From Chitinophaga solisilvae (GTDB lineage: Bacteria; Bacteroidota; Bacteroidia; Chitinophagales; Chitinophagaceae), in the NCBI RefSeq assembly GCF_009928525.1, contig NZ_JAABOK010000008.1:353847-417846 (forward strand): a stretch of 64,000 nt of DNA. The letters run 5' to 3'. The translations under genes and the position numbers were made by a program. The notes under the pieces were generated by a model. The model was not told the DNA's origin, ran no database searches, and saw nothing but the letters and a program-made list of their open reading frames with translations. Positions 24,085 through 33,054 of this stretch are shown here, piece after piece. Numbering within the stretch: the first letter of the stretch is position 1; each line of letters begins with the position of its first letter.

Positions 24085-24870
24085 ATGAAAGGATACGCTT
24101 TATTACTACTTTTCTTTGTTTCATTTTCTGCGTATGCGCAGCAGACCATCAACAACTACAAATATGTGATGGTGCCGGAGAGATTCAGTTTCTCCAAAGA
24201 AGATAATCAGTATAATCTTAATTCTGTCGCACAATCCCTGCTGGAAGAAAAGGGGTTTTCTGTCTATTCTGACAAAACAGCTATCCCGAAAGAAATAGCC
24301 GACAACAGGTGTAATGCGCTGGTAGCTGAGGTTACACAGAAAAAAAATCTGTTCGTGACGAATCTCACACTGATATTAAAAGATTGCCAGGGTAACATTG
24401 TTTTCAAAAGTAAGGAAGGCAAGAGCAGGGAGAAAGAATTTGCGGCCTCCTATAATCTTGCTTTAAGAGATGCCTTCACCTCACTGAATGATGTACCCTA
24501 TTCCTATACCGGACCAGTTCAGGCAACGGCTTCTGTAGACAGCACTCCGGCTGCTATCACAACGGCTGCTGCAACACCGGTGACCGTCACTACCGTTACA
24601 CCGGTATATCCGGTTACAGTACCCGCAGCCGTTACCGATACGAAGCAGGCAGCAGGCACCCTGTACGCGCAGGCAACCGCCAATGGCTACCAGCTGATAG
24701 ATACTTCTCCCAAAATTGTTTTAACCCTGTTCAAAACATCCGCACAGGATTATTTCATTGCCAATAACGGCGCAGCACATGGCATTGTGCTGAAAGTGAA
24801 CGGAGAATGGCAGTTTGAATACTACAGGGATAATAAGCTGGTGGCTGAAAAGCTGCAGATTAAATTCTAA
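24085..24870 (+). CDS. Secreted protein of unknown function
   Basis: A 261-residue protein with a clear signal peptide (MKGYALLLLFFVSFSAYAQQ). The N-terminal domain (YKYVMVPERFSFSKEDNQYN, LEEKGFSVYS, then LFVTNLTLILKDCQGNIVFK) looks like a small alpha/beta domain. A Thr/Val/Ala/Pro-rich linker at about residues 148-190 leads to a C-terminal beta domain ending in GEWQFEYYRDNKLVAEKLQI. Similar two-part envelope proteins occur across Flavobacteriia and Chitinophagia without known function. A terminator follows. Confidence 0.78.
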   Translation: MKGYALLLLFFVSFSAYAQQTINNYKYVMVPERFSFSKEDNQYNLNSVAQSLLEEKGFSVYSDKTAIPKEIADNRCNALVAEVTQKKNLFVTNLTLILKDCQGNIVFKSKEGKSREKEFAASYNLALRDAFTSLNDVPYSYTGPVQATASVDSTPAAITTAAATPVTVTTVTPVYPVTVPAAVTDTKQAAGTLYAQATANGYQLIDTSPKIVLTLFKTSAQDYFIANNGAAHGIVLKVNGEWQFEYYRDNKLVAEKLQIKF

Positions 24871-24891
24871 ACAGTCCATATATTTTACAGG

Positions 24892-24925
24892 AGGCAGGTT
24901 CTTTGGAGAGCCTGCCTTTGTTGTT
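24892..24925 (+). terminator. Rho-independent terminator
   Basis: AGGCAGG (24892-24898) pairs with CCTGCCT (24911-24917), followed by TTGTTGTTT, 22 bases behind the stop of the secreted protein gene. Confidence 0.75.
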
Positions 24926-25077
24926 TACAGGGAAGATGATTAACCTGTTTTCTCTCAGCATATCATCTGCAAAACATAAGACTGCGTTATGTTTTCAGGT
25001 ATCCCTGCGAAAAAACGCACCCCTGTTTTTCTGCAGAATCCGATTAATAGTACTATTTTGCTGCTGAAATTTTACCT

Positions 25078-25431
25078 ATGGAATATAAGCCGGGATTACA
25101 CCTGTTGGCAACATTGTATACCCAAAGAACAGACTTATTGCAGGAGAGCAGCTTCTGGAACACATTTATTCAGGCTCAGATCACTTCTCATCAACTGACT
25201 GCAGTAGGCCATTGTGTACATGATTTTCCCGGCGGAGGGTTTACCGGGGTGCACTGCCTGACAGAATCACATATTTCCATTCATACCTGGCCGGAGTTTA
25301 ATCTATGCACCTGTGATATATTTCTGTCCAATTTCAGTAAAAACAATGATGCGATTACAACCGCTATTATGGAACAGATACAGCAGTTTTTTGAAGCTAC
25401 CCCCGAAGCGTCTCATTGTATAAGAAGATAG
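25078..25431 (+). CDS. speD: S-adenosylmethionine decarboxylase proenzyme
   Basis: A 117-residue class 1 (prokaryotic, small) AdoMet decarboxylase. The self-cleavage motif is TESHISIHTWPE; cleavage between Glu63 and Ser64 would make the pyruvoyl group. The catalytic Cys follows in NLCTCDIF. The enzyme makes decarboxylated AdoMet, the aminopropyl donor for polyamines. It heads a tight operon whose fifth gene is an aminopropyltransferase, so the donor is used locally. The next gene begins within or just behind its end. Confidence 0.9.
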   Translation: MEYKPGLHLLATLYTQRTDLLQESSFWNTFIQAQITSHQLTAVGHCVHDFPGGGFTGVHCLTESHISIHTWPEFNLCTCDIFLSNFSKNNDAITTAIMEQIQQFFEATPEASHCIRR

Positions 25432-25442
25432 ATTCAGTATTC

Positions 25443-26723
25443 ATGCAATCAGCCACCTCATCTGAACTGACCTGTCCGTCCTGCCGGCAGGTACATCACC
25501 TATCCGACATTGCCCGTACGGAAATGTATGTCTGCGGCAATTGTCATAGCGTCCTTCATACCGGCCCGGGTATCCTTCATACTGCCTACGCACTGAATGC
25601 ACCTAAAGGGAAACCGCTGCTGACGCCAGGCACACAGGGGATACTGAAAGGCCGGCGCTGTACTGTTATTGCGGTAACGGAGAGGTTTGAAACAGGCGCC
25701 ATTCCCTACTACTGGTTTGAATATACCCTCCTGGACGATAACCATGAACTGGCTTATCTGTCTTTTTACGAAGGGCACTGGAACCTGTTGAAACCGCTGA
25801 CCGGCACGCCTGCACAAACACTGCGCTGGCAGGTCAGCCAGCCTTCCGTTACCTGGGATGGCCAGACATTGAAACGTTTCAGCAGATACCAGGCGCGATA
25901 TCATTATGCCAGCGGGGAATTTTATTGGACAGACAACCTGCGTAAAGGCACTCACTGCCTGGAATATATCTGTCCGCCGAAACTGATAGCGGTGGAATAT
26001 GACAAAGGTAATCCCGAAGACTGGGATGTTTTCGGAGGGGAATATATTTATCCGCGGGAGGTCAGCAAGGCATTCTTTAAAGGCGCCCGTATGCCCGTGC
26101 GTAATGGTATAGCACCCGCACAACCATTCAGTATTGATCTCTCGAGGTTTTTCGTTGGCGGAATTATTTTCTGCTTCCTTATCTTCCTGATTCAGCAGTT
26201 TTACAGCCATCGCAGCCAGTCGCTGCAGGTATTGAAGGAATACATAGTAGCAGATACTTCCAATACCGGTAAACCGATTATTTCGCCATCATTCAAAGTG
26301 AGCGGAAAAAATTCCAATCTGACAACTTTACTGGAAACGGATCTGGATAACAGCTGGTGCGAGGCGGAGGTAACCCTGGTCAATGAGCAGACAGGCAAGG
26401 AAACTGCTTTTGTGCTGGGGGCAGAATATTACAACGGCATATCTGAGGGCGAAGCCTGGAATGAAGGTTCCCGCTGGCAGGAAGAATTTATCTGCAGTGT
26501 AGCGCCTGGCAGCTATCATTTTGTCACCATCTTCAGCAAAGAAACCAATGGCCGGCCGGTGAGCCTTACACTGACCGCCTGGTGGGATATGCCCAGCTGG
26601 TGGAATGCCGGTTTTATAGCGATGACGATGGGCATCATCGCATTAATCATCCGGGCAGCAGATTATTTCTTTGAACTCCGCCGCTGGCATAGCAGTAATG
26701 TAGACCCTTATCTATATAAATGA
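25443..26723 (+). CDS. DUF4178 domain protein with zinc ribbon and two membrane helices
   Basis: About 426 residues starting MQSATSSELTCPSCRQ. CPSC and CGNC form a zinc ribbon in the first 35 residues. A DUF4178 domain follows (GILKGRRCTVIAVTERFETG... YYWFEYTLLDDNHELAYLSF), and the part ending IYPREVSKAFFKG may be a second copy. There is one helix near residue 240 (FFVGGIIFCFLIFLIQQFY), a predicted extracytoplasmic beta domain, and one near the end (WWNAGFIAMTMGIIALII). DUF4178 proteins are often encoded with DUF350 and polyamine genes, as here. The 25416 ATG would overlap speD; 25443 is preferred. Biochemical role unknown. Confidence 0.82.
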   Translation: MQSATSSELTCPSCRQVHHLSDIARTEMYVCGNCHSVLHTGPGILHTAYALNAPKGKPLLTPGTQGILKGRRCTVIAVTERFETGAIPYYWFEYTLLDDNHELAYLSFYEGHWNLLKPLTGTPAQTLRWQVSQPSVTWDGQTLKRFSRYQARYHYASGEFYWTDNLRKGTHCLEYICPPKLIAVEYDKGNPEDWDVFGGEYIYPREVSKAFFKGARMPVRNGIAPAQPFSIDLSRFFVGGIIFCFLIFLIQQFYSHRSQSLQVLKEYIVADTSNTGKPIISPSFKVSGKNSNLTTLLETDLDNSWCEAEVTLVNEQTGKETAFVLGAEYYNGISEGEAWNEGSRWQEEFICSVAPGSYHFVTIFSKETNGRPVSLTLTAWWDMPSWWNAGFIAMTMGIIALIIRAADYFFELRRWHSSNVDPYLYK

Positions 26724-26926
26724 AAACAGTATATCATATAGTAACCGGCATATGGCAGAAAGATAAATTCTTCATCTGCGTCTTTGTGGTATTGATGACT
26801 GCATTTCTGCTGAGTAACCATTACGGTTACAGGATATGCAACTGTGCCAGTACCGAAAAATGGGAGCCTGGCGGCAGCCGTAACAGCAGCACACGCAGGG
26901 GAGTTAATCACTTTTATCATAAATAA
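26720..26926 (+). CDS. Small membrane protein of the polyamine operon
   Basis: A 68-residue protein with one membrane helix (FFICVFVVLMTAFLLSNHYG) and a Cys-containing tail (RICNCAS) ending GVNHFYHK. Its ATG overlaps the stop of the DUF4178 gene (ATGA), which shows translational coupling and supports it as a real gene. I do not recognise the family; the position matches small DUF4247-like or similar membrane partners in related operons of other bacteria. Confidence 0.75.
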   Translation: MKTVYHIVTGIWQKDKFFICVFVVLMTAFLLSNHYGYRICNCASTEKWEPGGSRNSSTRRGVNHFYHK

Positions 26927-26938
26927 ACCAATAGCAAT

Positions 26939-27154
26939 ATGGAAGCATTACAATTCAAGTATATTCTTGCCTCTATCGTTTATTCCCTGCTGGGAGTAGT
27001 TATCCTGGTGCTGACCTTCTGGCTGGTGGACCGCCTCACGCCGGAAAACACGTGGAAAGAAATCGTACAGAACAAAAATATTGCGCTGGCGATTGTAGTT
27101 GCCGGCTTTATTATCGCCATCGGCATGATCATCAGCTCAGCGATTCACAGTTAA
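26939..27154 (+). CDS. DUF350 family membrane protein
   Basis: A 71-residue protein with two membrane helices (ILASIVYSLLGVVILVLTFW and NIALAIVVAGFIIAIGMIIS), which is one DUF350 unit. E. coli YjfL carries two such units, so this short form may act as a dimer. DUF350 genes travel with polyamine, DUF4178 and glutathionylspermidine-synthase-like genes. It is 12 bases behind the small membrane protein gene. Confidence 0.85.
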   Translation: MEALQFKYILASIVYSLLGVVILVLTFWLVDRLTPENTWKEIVQNKNIALAIVVAGFIIAIGMIISSAIHS

Positions 27155-27167
27155 ATTATTTGAGTGC

Positions 27168-28673
27168 GTGGAAATACTGTTGTTTTTTTCTGTGTTTGTG
27201 ATTGCCACCTGCGGGCTGATTTATGAATTAGTTGCAGGCACGCTGGCGAGTTATCTGTTGGGCGATTCAGTCACACAGTTTTCCACCATCATCGGGGCTT
27301 ATCTGTTCGCGATGGGTATCGGCGCCTGGTTATCACGGTTCTTCAAAAGGGATTTACTGAGCTGGTTTATCCAGCTGGAAATTCTTGTAGGATTTATCGG
27401 CGGCATCAGTTCCGCCCTCCTGTTCCTGCTGTTTGAGCACGCCCTGTCTTTCCGGTTGATACTGTATCTGCTGGTAGGTCTTACCGGCATACTGGTCGGT
27501 CTGGAACTGCCATTACTGATGAACATCCTCAAAAACCGCTACGCATTCCGCGACCTGGTATCCCGGGTGTTTACCTTTGATTACATCGGGGCATTACTGG
27601 CTTCTATTGTGTTTCCGTTATTGCTGGTGCCTTACCTGGGATTGATACGCACCTCCTGTTTCTTTGGCATTCTCAATGTAGCGGTAGCCATCATTGTGCT
27701 GGTAAAATTCAGGACAGAAATCAAATGGGCTTCTTATCTTAAGGCAAAAGCGATAGCCGTTATCATCTTCCTGGGCGGTATATTCTTCTGGGCGAATGAT
27801 ATTATGACTTTTTCAGAAGGTATGGCTTTCAGGGATCCTGTTATCTTCACCCATTCTTCCCCCTATCAGCGTATTGTTTTAACCAGAAACAAATCAGATC
27901 TGCGGCTGTATCTCAATGGGAACCTGCAGTTCAGCTCCGCAGATGAATACCGTTACCACGAAGCGCTGGTGCATCCCGTTATGGTGTACAGCCAGCAGCA
28001 CAGGCAGGTACTTATTCTGGGTGGCGGCGACGGTATGGCGGCCCGGGAACTGTTACGTTATCCGGATGTGGAACATATCACACTGGTAGATCTGGACCCA
28101 TCCATGACGCGGCTGTTCAGAGAAAACACCCTGCTGACCAGGCTGAATCATCATTCCCTGCAATCATCCAGGGTGACAGTCATTAATGCCGACGCATTTC
28201 AGTGGATCAAACAGCACAAGACACCGTATGATATTGTGATCATTGATTTTCCGGATCCGGGGAGTTACGCCGTAGGCAAGCTTTACACGACGGCTTTTTA
28301 CAGGCAGTTACGTCATTGTCTGCATGACAGCAGCGTGATGGTAGTTCAGTCCACCTCTCCTTTTGTCGCGCCCAAAGCATTCTGGTGTGTCAATACCACC
28401 CTGCGGACCTGCGGTTACCAGACTATCCCGTATCATACCTATGTACCCTCCTTCGGGGAATGGGGATATGTAATGGCGTCTCCGGGCACACAGCCGCTTC
28501 GTCAGCAACAGGAACAGCTGCCGGAGGGGCTCCGGTATTTTTCGGCGTCAGTGTTTCCACAGATGCGTTTATTTGCCGCAGATATGGCAGACAGGCCCGT
28601 ATCTCCTAATCAGTTAAACAACCAGGTATTGGTACAATATTTTGAAGATGAATGGGGAAAATACCAGGAGTAA
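27168..28673 (+). CDS. speE: Membrane-anchored polyamine aminopropyltransferase (spermidine synthase-like)
   Basis: A 501-residue protein. Residues 1 to about 215 form seven or so membrane helices (LFFSVFVIATCGLIYELVAG first); the rest is a spermidine synthase domain with the nucleotide loop VLILGGGDGMAARELLRYP, acidic residue VDLDPSM, NADAFQWIK and the catalytic region IIDFPDPGSYAVGKLY. The DxxD/DFPDP stretch fits transfer of an aminopropyl group from decarboxylated AdoMet made by the SpeD homologue. The start codon is GTG, 14 bases after the DUF350 stop. The 3' end overlaps the next gene by 26 bases. The acceptor might be a membrane-associated amine; this is inferred. Confidence 0.87.
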   Translation: MEILLFFSVFVIATCGLIYELVAGTLASYLLGDSVTQFSTIIGAYLFAMGIGAWLSRFFKRDLLSWFIQLEILVGFIGGISSALLFLLFEHALSFRLILYLLVGLTGILVGLELPLLMNILKNRYAFRDLVSRVFTFDYIGALLASIVFPLLLVPYLGLIRTSCFFGILNVAVAIIVLVKFRTEIKWASYLKAKAIAVIIFLGGIFFWANDIMTFSEGMAFRDPVIFTHSSPYQRIVLTRNKSDLRLYLNGNLQFSSADEYRYHEALVHPVMVYSQQHRQVLILGGGDGMAARELLRYPDVEHITLVDLDPSMTRLFRENTLLTRLNHHSLQSSRVTVINADAFQWIKQHKTPYDIVIIDFPDPGSYAVGKLYTTAFYRQLRHCLHDSSVMVVQSTSPFVAPKAFWCVNTTLRTCGYQTIPYHTYVPSFGEWGYVMASPGTQPLRQQQEQLPEGLRYFSASVFPQMRLFAADMADRPVSPNQLNNQVLVQYFEDEWGKYQE

Positions 28674-30285
28674 ACCACTCAGCAGAAAAGACTTTCTCCG
28701 CTATATGGCGTTGATTGCAGGAGGAACCATTACTGCAGGCCAGTATATTGCATGCAGTAGTAAAAAAGATAAATATGCACACATCACCGGCCGGATAAAT
28801 GGTGCATCAGCTGCTACCGGTCATCGTTTGCGCGAAGGCGGATTTCCGCCGCCGGAAGAAACAACACATATGCATACTGTCATTGCCGGCAGTGGCGCCG
28901 CAGGGCTTGCAGCAGGCCGAAAGCTACGCCTGCAGGGCATCCCCTTTAAAATACTGGACCTTGAACCCCGTCCCGGTGGCAATGCTGCCTCCGGAGAAAA
29001 TGCCTGGTCTTCCTACCCGCTGGGCGCACATTACCTGCCATTACCTAACCTGCAGAACGGCGATCTGCTGGAGCTGCTCCGGGAAGCAGGCATACTTACC
29101 GGCTATGATACTGCCGGGCTACCCATCTACAACGAAACAGACCTTTGCTTCGATCCTGAAGAACGTTTATTCATCCGGGGCAGATGGCAGGAAGGACTGG
29201 TTCCCCAATGGGGAGTAGAAGCGGATTCGCTGTCCACCATACAACGTTTCCTGGCTGCCATGGATCATTTCAGGTGGGTAAAAGGATCTGATCTGCGATA
29301 CGCATTCGACATTCCGGTTGCCTGCAGCTCTGCAGACCCTCAGTTTACACAGCTGGATGATATCAGTATGAAAACATGGCTGCAGCAGGAAGGATACCAT
29401 TCCGAAGAACTGCAATGGTACCTGGATTATTGCTGCCGGGACGACTACGGCGCAGATACATCCACTGTCAGCGCATGGGCCGGTATTCACTATTTCGCCG
29501 GCCGCAAAGGCAAAGCTGCCAATGCCGGACCATCTCAGGTACTGACATGGCCACAAGGCAACGGGCGACTGATACAACATCTCCTGCAATTCAGCCAGGA
29601 TGCACTGCTGACTAACAGTCTTGTTTATCAGGTAACGCCGGCGGGCGATAAAGTCCATGTAGATTATTTTGATGTAATCCGGCAAACTACCTGTCGTATC
29701 ATCGCTGACCACTGTATACTGGCAACACCTCACTTTGTCAGCTGCCGCCTGTTACCTGCACTGCAACCGGCAAAAGGTTTCGTATATTCACCATGGTTAG
29801 TAGCAAACATCACCCTGGATCATATTCCTGCTTCCAGCGGGTATCCGCTCAGCTGGGATAATGTGGTGTATAAGGGAAGATCACTTGGCTATGTAAACTC
29901 CCAGCAGCAGACACTGCTACAGACTAAGCCTGAAAAGCAGGTTATCAGCTGGTATCTGCCGCTGGACCACCTGCCCCCCACCGATTCCCGCAGATATGCC
30001 CTGTCGCTCGACCATACACATTGGGTGAAACTTATCACGGATGACCTGGAGCTGGCACATAAAGATATTCACCGGCTCATACGCAACATAGAGGTGCAGG
30101 TATGGGGGCACGGTATGATACGCCCGCAACCTGGTTTCATTACCGGAGTGGCACTGAAGCAGGCGCAGAATAGCGGATATGATAACATCTTTCTTGCGCA
30201 TTCTGACCTTAGTGGCATTTCCATTTTTGAGGAGGCTTTCTTTCAGGGCAACAAAGCAGCAACGCAGGTAATAAGCCGTAGCTGA
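28648..30285 (+). CDS. FAD-dependent amine-oxidase-like oxidoreductase with export signal
   Basis: About 545 residues starting MNGENTRSKPLSRKDFLRYM. The N-terminus resembles a Tat or lipoprotein-like signal (SRKDFLRY, hydrophobic stretch, then IACSS with a possible lipid-attachment Cys). The FAD-binding motif is VIAGSGAAGLAAGRKLRLQG with the acidic end LDLEPRPGGNA, as in the monoamine/polyamine oxidase superfamily. As the last gene of the polyamine operon it may oxidise the product or a related amine outside the cytoplasm. TTG at 28642 is an alternative start; ATG at 28648 is preferred. Confidence 0.82.
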   Translation: MNGENTRSKPLSRKDFLRYMALIAGGTITAGQYIACSSKKDKYAHITGRINGASAATGHRLREGGFPPPEETTHMHTVIAGSGAAGLAAGRKLRLQGIPFKILDLEPRPGGNAASGENAWSSYPLGAHYLPLPNLQNGDLLELLREAGILTGYDTAGLPIYNETDLCFDPEERLFIRGRWQEGLVPQWGVEADSLSTIQRFLAAMDHFRWVKGSDLRYAFDIPVACSSADPQFTQLDDISMKTWLQQEGYHSEELQWYLDYCCRDDYGADTSTVSAWAGIHYFAGRKGKAANAGPSQVLTWPQGNGRLIQHLLQFSQDALLTNSLVYQVTPAGDKVHVDYFDVIRQTTCRIIADHCILATPHFVSCRLLPALQPAKGFVYSPWLVANITLDHIPASSGYPLSWDNVVYKGRSLGYVNSQQQTLLQTKPEKQVISWYLPLDHLPPTDSRRYALSLDHTHWVKLITDDLELAHKDIHRLIRNIEVQVWGHGMIRPQPGFITGVALKQAQNSGYDNIFLAHSDLSGISIFEEAFFQGNKAATQVISRS

Positions 30286-31095
30286 CAACAATTAAAGCCG
30301 TTTGTATACCGGCGGCGCTAACGCTACACCAGGTATTAATTCAGATAAATACCACCGGCAGACCATCCTGGGAAAGCGGTGTAGGGACAATTCCGTGAAA
30401 GCATGCATGGTAGCAGGATCTGCCAATCTTATCTCATATATATTCTCCGTATAATCTTCTACGTTATACTATTAACTAGCGAATAACAAAATATCCGGCA
30501 GCCACGGTGGTACCTTCAGTCTTTTACATCGTTCATACATAAATGAATAAGATAAAATTTATTTCAAAATAATCCCGGAAGTTTTAGTCTATCTTCTTCA
30601 TAAATCGTTTTATATATAATCCGTATCATAGATACGGATAAAACAGATTACCATTAAAACACAACCTACTATGCGACTAAAGCAGCACTGCTTTTTGACA
30701 CAGTATTCGTTATACCCTTGGTTATGGCCTTATACCCAATTGCCCATATCAACCCAAAGGCAGCTATAACGGATATACATTTTTATCTGCAATGATTCCT
30801 TTTAAGGACTGTCTGCCCTTATATGTCAGGTAGTGCAGGAAACTATTTCCACTGAGGTAACATTAAAAAACAGCTGTGTTCATGTATTAACCAGCATAAA
30901 CAATCTGTATATCATGAAAACTAACTTATCCCATTACGGTGAGGCTTCCGAAACAATGGATGCAATCCTGCCTGTAGTATAATCTGACAGATAAACCCGT
31001 ACACTAAAATTCATTATTCTCATTCCGGTGAGATAAGTACGCTTTTGCCTCAAAATCTTCCTGACGAAAAAATTTAAATCAAAAACCTAAAACAC
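30286..31095. other. AT-rich intergenic stretch without convincing gene
   Basis: About 810 bases, richer in A and T than the neighbours. A perfect CCGTATC-ATA-GATACGG inverted repeat lies near 30622-30638 and might be an operator. Short ATG frames near 30671 (32 codons) and 30914 (22 codons) have no recognisable product. It carries the presumed promoter of the sigma-like gene at 31096. Confidence 0.6.
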
Positions 31096-31830
31096 ATGAC
31101 CTTTTCTCCTGGATCAGTCAATTCAGCAAACAAGTTGTACCGCTGTTCTTTTCTATACAATCGGGGCGATGAAAAGGGGATGGTATTCCCATACCAGCAC
31201 CTTTACATTTCCCTGATCAATTTTACAGCAAAGATTATCAGGGATGAATATGAGGCACACCACATCTCACAGGATGCCTTTTTGCTGATATGGAAACTAC
31301 GTGGCATAATGAAAAACATGAATGATGTGAAAAAAAAACGCTGCCTACAGGCTTCATGGGATTGCCTGCATTATTACAGATCCGCAGTAGATAAAAACAG
31401 GATCGGAAATGACCCTGCCTGCTATGAAGCGAAGATGGAAAAACTGATTGAACAGGCTTTACCTTATCTTATCCCTGACAAACAGGAAATTCTCTATCAC
31501 TACCTCGAAGGGAAAAGCAAGCGGGAAATTGCTGCAGCGGTACAATGTACTTATCAGGATGTCAGACAAGCACTAACATCTGCCAGGAAAGAGTTAAGAA
31601 TATTCGCAGGCAGTTTACTGGCAATAACAGCACTCCGTGAACAAAAAACCAGGATCAGGATGGCTGAATATTATAATTGCCTGGGACCGGATCAGGCATT
31701 AATTGTCAGACAGCTGGCATCTGGCATGTCATTCAATAGAATAGCAACCTCACTTGGTCTGTCCCTGCCAGAAGTAACCAGGCAATATCACCTGGCTGAG
31801 ATCATACTTAAAGGCATTTCTCTTTTTTAA
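31096..31830 (+). CDS. Divergent ECF sigma-like protein with two region 4-type HTHs
   Basis: A 244-residue protein. Residues about 30-95 resemble sigma region 2 (FPYQHLYISLINFTAKIIRD then HHISQDAFLLIWKLRGI), although the acidic and aromatic core positions are poorly kept. A region 4-like HTH follows at about 125-170 (LIPDKQEILYHYLEGKSKRE, IAAAVQCTYQDVRQALTSAR). A second, similar HTH occupies about 195-244 (LGPDQALIVRQLASGMSFNR, IATSLGLSLPEVTRQYHLAE). No anti-sigma gene is adjacent. It could be a sigma factor, or a DNA-binding regulator derived from one. Flanked by an AT-rich gap and a strong hairpin, it looks like an accessory gene. Confidence 0.7.
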   Translation: MTFSPGSVNSANKLYRCSFLYNRGDEKGMVFPYQHLYISLINFTAKIIRDEYEAHHISQDAFLLIWKLRGIMKNMNDVKKKRCLQASWDCLHYYRSAVDKNRIGNDPACYEAKMEKLIEQALPYLIPDKQEILYHYLEGKSKREIAAAVQCTYQDVRQALTSARKELRIFAGSLLAITALREQKTRIRMAEYYNCLGPDQALIVRQLASGMSFNRIATSLGLSLPEVTRQYHLAEIILKGISLF

Positions 31831-31868
31831 TACAAGCAGGCCCTATATGAGAACAATTCTAAAATGAT

Positions 31869-31915
31869 GACTATGTAAAAACTCAGCGCTATCAGCGCTG
31901 AGTTTTTACATAGTC
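31869..31915. terminator. Bidirectional terminator, 22-bp perfect stem
   Basis: The arms 31869-31890 (beginning GACTATGTAAAAACTCAGCG) and 31894-31915 are perfect complements around a 3-base loop. It separates the convergent sigma-like and oxidoreductase genes and lies two bases from the oxidoreductase stop codon. Confidence 0.85.
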
Positions 31916-31916
31916 C

Positions 31917-32876
31917 CTACGGTACCATTAAAATCTTCCCCGTACTCTTTCTGCCCTCCATAAAATCATGTGCCTGCTTACCTTCTGACAACCTGAAAAC
32001 CGTTGGAGCAGCCACTTTCACCTTCCCGGAGGTCAGCCATCCGAATAACTGCACTGATCTTCTTAACCGTTCATCTTCAGAAACAAGATAGTTCCACAGG
32101 TCGCCACCGGTAATGGTGATGGACTTCGCTATTATTTCCAGGGGATTGCCCAGCAACAGCTTTCCGCCGGCCAGGCCGAAGAGGACTATGTGGCCTAATG
32201 TTCCAGTGACGGCGATACTGGTTTCCATGGTTGTTCCCACGCTCTCGTACACAACGTCTACACCCTGCGGGCATAATTCCAGCACCTGGCTTTTCCAGTC
32301 GCCGCTGTACAGAAAAACCGCATCAGCGCCCAGGGACTGCACAATATCTTTTTTGTCTGCGGCAGATACCAGGCCGATGACCCTGGCCCCTGACAGCTTG
32401 CATACCTGCGTGAGCAGCTGCCCTACGCCACCCGCGGCAGCATGTACCAGCACGGTTTCTCCGGGCCTGACAGCATGACTGTCGGTTGTCAGGTACTGAA
32501 CGGTCAGTCCCTGCAACATGACAGATGCCGCCATTTCAAAGCTGACAGCATCCGGAAGGGGAACAGCATTTTCAAAGGGTACTGCCACCAGTTCTGCATT
32601 GGCGAAGGGCACATCTGCAAAAGCAATGCGGTCGCCCGCTTTCAGGCGGGGATGGTGATTACTGTCTTTTACTATGCCTGCGCCTTCAAAGCCATTGATA
32701 TAAGGCGCACTGCCTCTCATCGGATAGGTTCCGCTCCTGCGCATCAGGTCCGCGAAATTCAGTCCTATCGCTTTCATTTCTACCAGGACCTCTCCGGCTT
32801 TCAGTTGCGGAGCGTTGACTTCTTTGTATTCCAGTACATCAGAGCTGCCGAATGCAGATAAGGTTAATGCTTTCAT
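31917..32876 (-). CDS. Zinc-free alcohol dehydrogenase/quinone oxidoreductase family protein
   Basis: About 319 residues starting MKALTLSAFGSSDVLEYKEV. This is an MDR-superfamily protein with the GroES-like N-terminal part (GLNFADLMRRSGTYP, GFEGAGIVKD) and the NAD(P)H-binding loop LVHAAAGGVGQLLTQVCKLS. The structural and catalytic zinc cysteines are absent, as in quinone oxidoreductases (QOR). It probably reduces quinones or enones with NADPH in the cytoplasm. An upstream Met at 32900 adds eight residues. No operon partner. Confidence 0.9.
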   Translation of the reverse strand: MKALTLSAFGSSDVLEYKEVNAPQLKAGEVLVEMKAIGLNFADLMRRSGTYPMRGSAPYINGFEGAGIVKDSNHHPRLKAGDRIAFADVPFANAELVAVPFENAVPLPDAVSFEMAASVMLQGLTVQYLTTDSHAVRPGETVLVHAAAGGVGQLLTQVCKLSGARVIGLVSAADKKDIVQSLGADAVFLYSGDWKSQVLELCPQGVDVVYESVGTTMETSIAVTGTLGHIVLFGLAGGKLLLGNPLEIIAKSITITGGDLWNYLVSEDERLRRSVQLFGWLTSGKVKVAAPTVFRLSEGKQAHDFMEGRKSTGKILMVP

Positions 32877-33001
32877 GATGGGTATTTTTATGGTTGACAT
32901 TACCAGCTACCGGAAGGGTATTCCGGAAAATCTTCAGACAAATTTAGGGTAGCGCAGGATGCGATAATTGTACAAATCCGCACAAATATGCTGACAGGAA
33001 T

Positions 33002-33032
33002 AAAAAAAGCCATCAGCGCGGAACTGATGGCT
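33002..33032 (-). terminator. Rho-independent terminator (minus strand)
   Basis: AGCCATCAG (33008-33016) pairs with CTGATGGCT (33024-33032). On the minus strand the stem is followed by a T run (A run 33002-33008). It ends the transcript of the lipoprotein gene at 33055. Confidence 0.8.
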
Positions 33033-33054
33033 TATAATTTTTTATGACTGCTAC

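Noticed and set aside
25078..30285. Polyamine operon as supplier of the nucleophile for NRPS release
   Set aside because: It lies more than 17 kb away with many unrelated genes between, and nothing in the sequence links the two.
30661..30980. Two tiny ATG frames (32 and 22 codons) before the sigma-like gene
   Set aside because: No leader, signal or conserved motif can be seen; the stretch is AT-rich and such frames are expected by chance.
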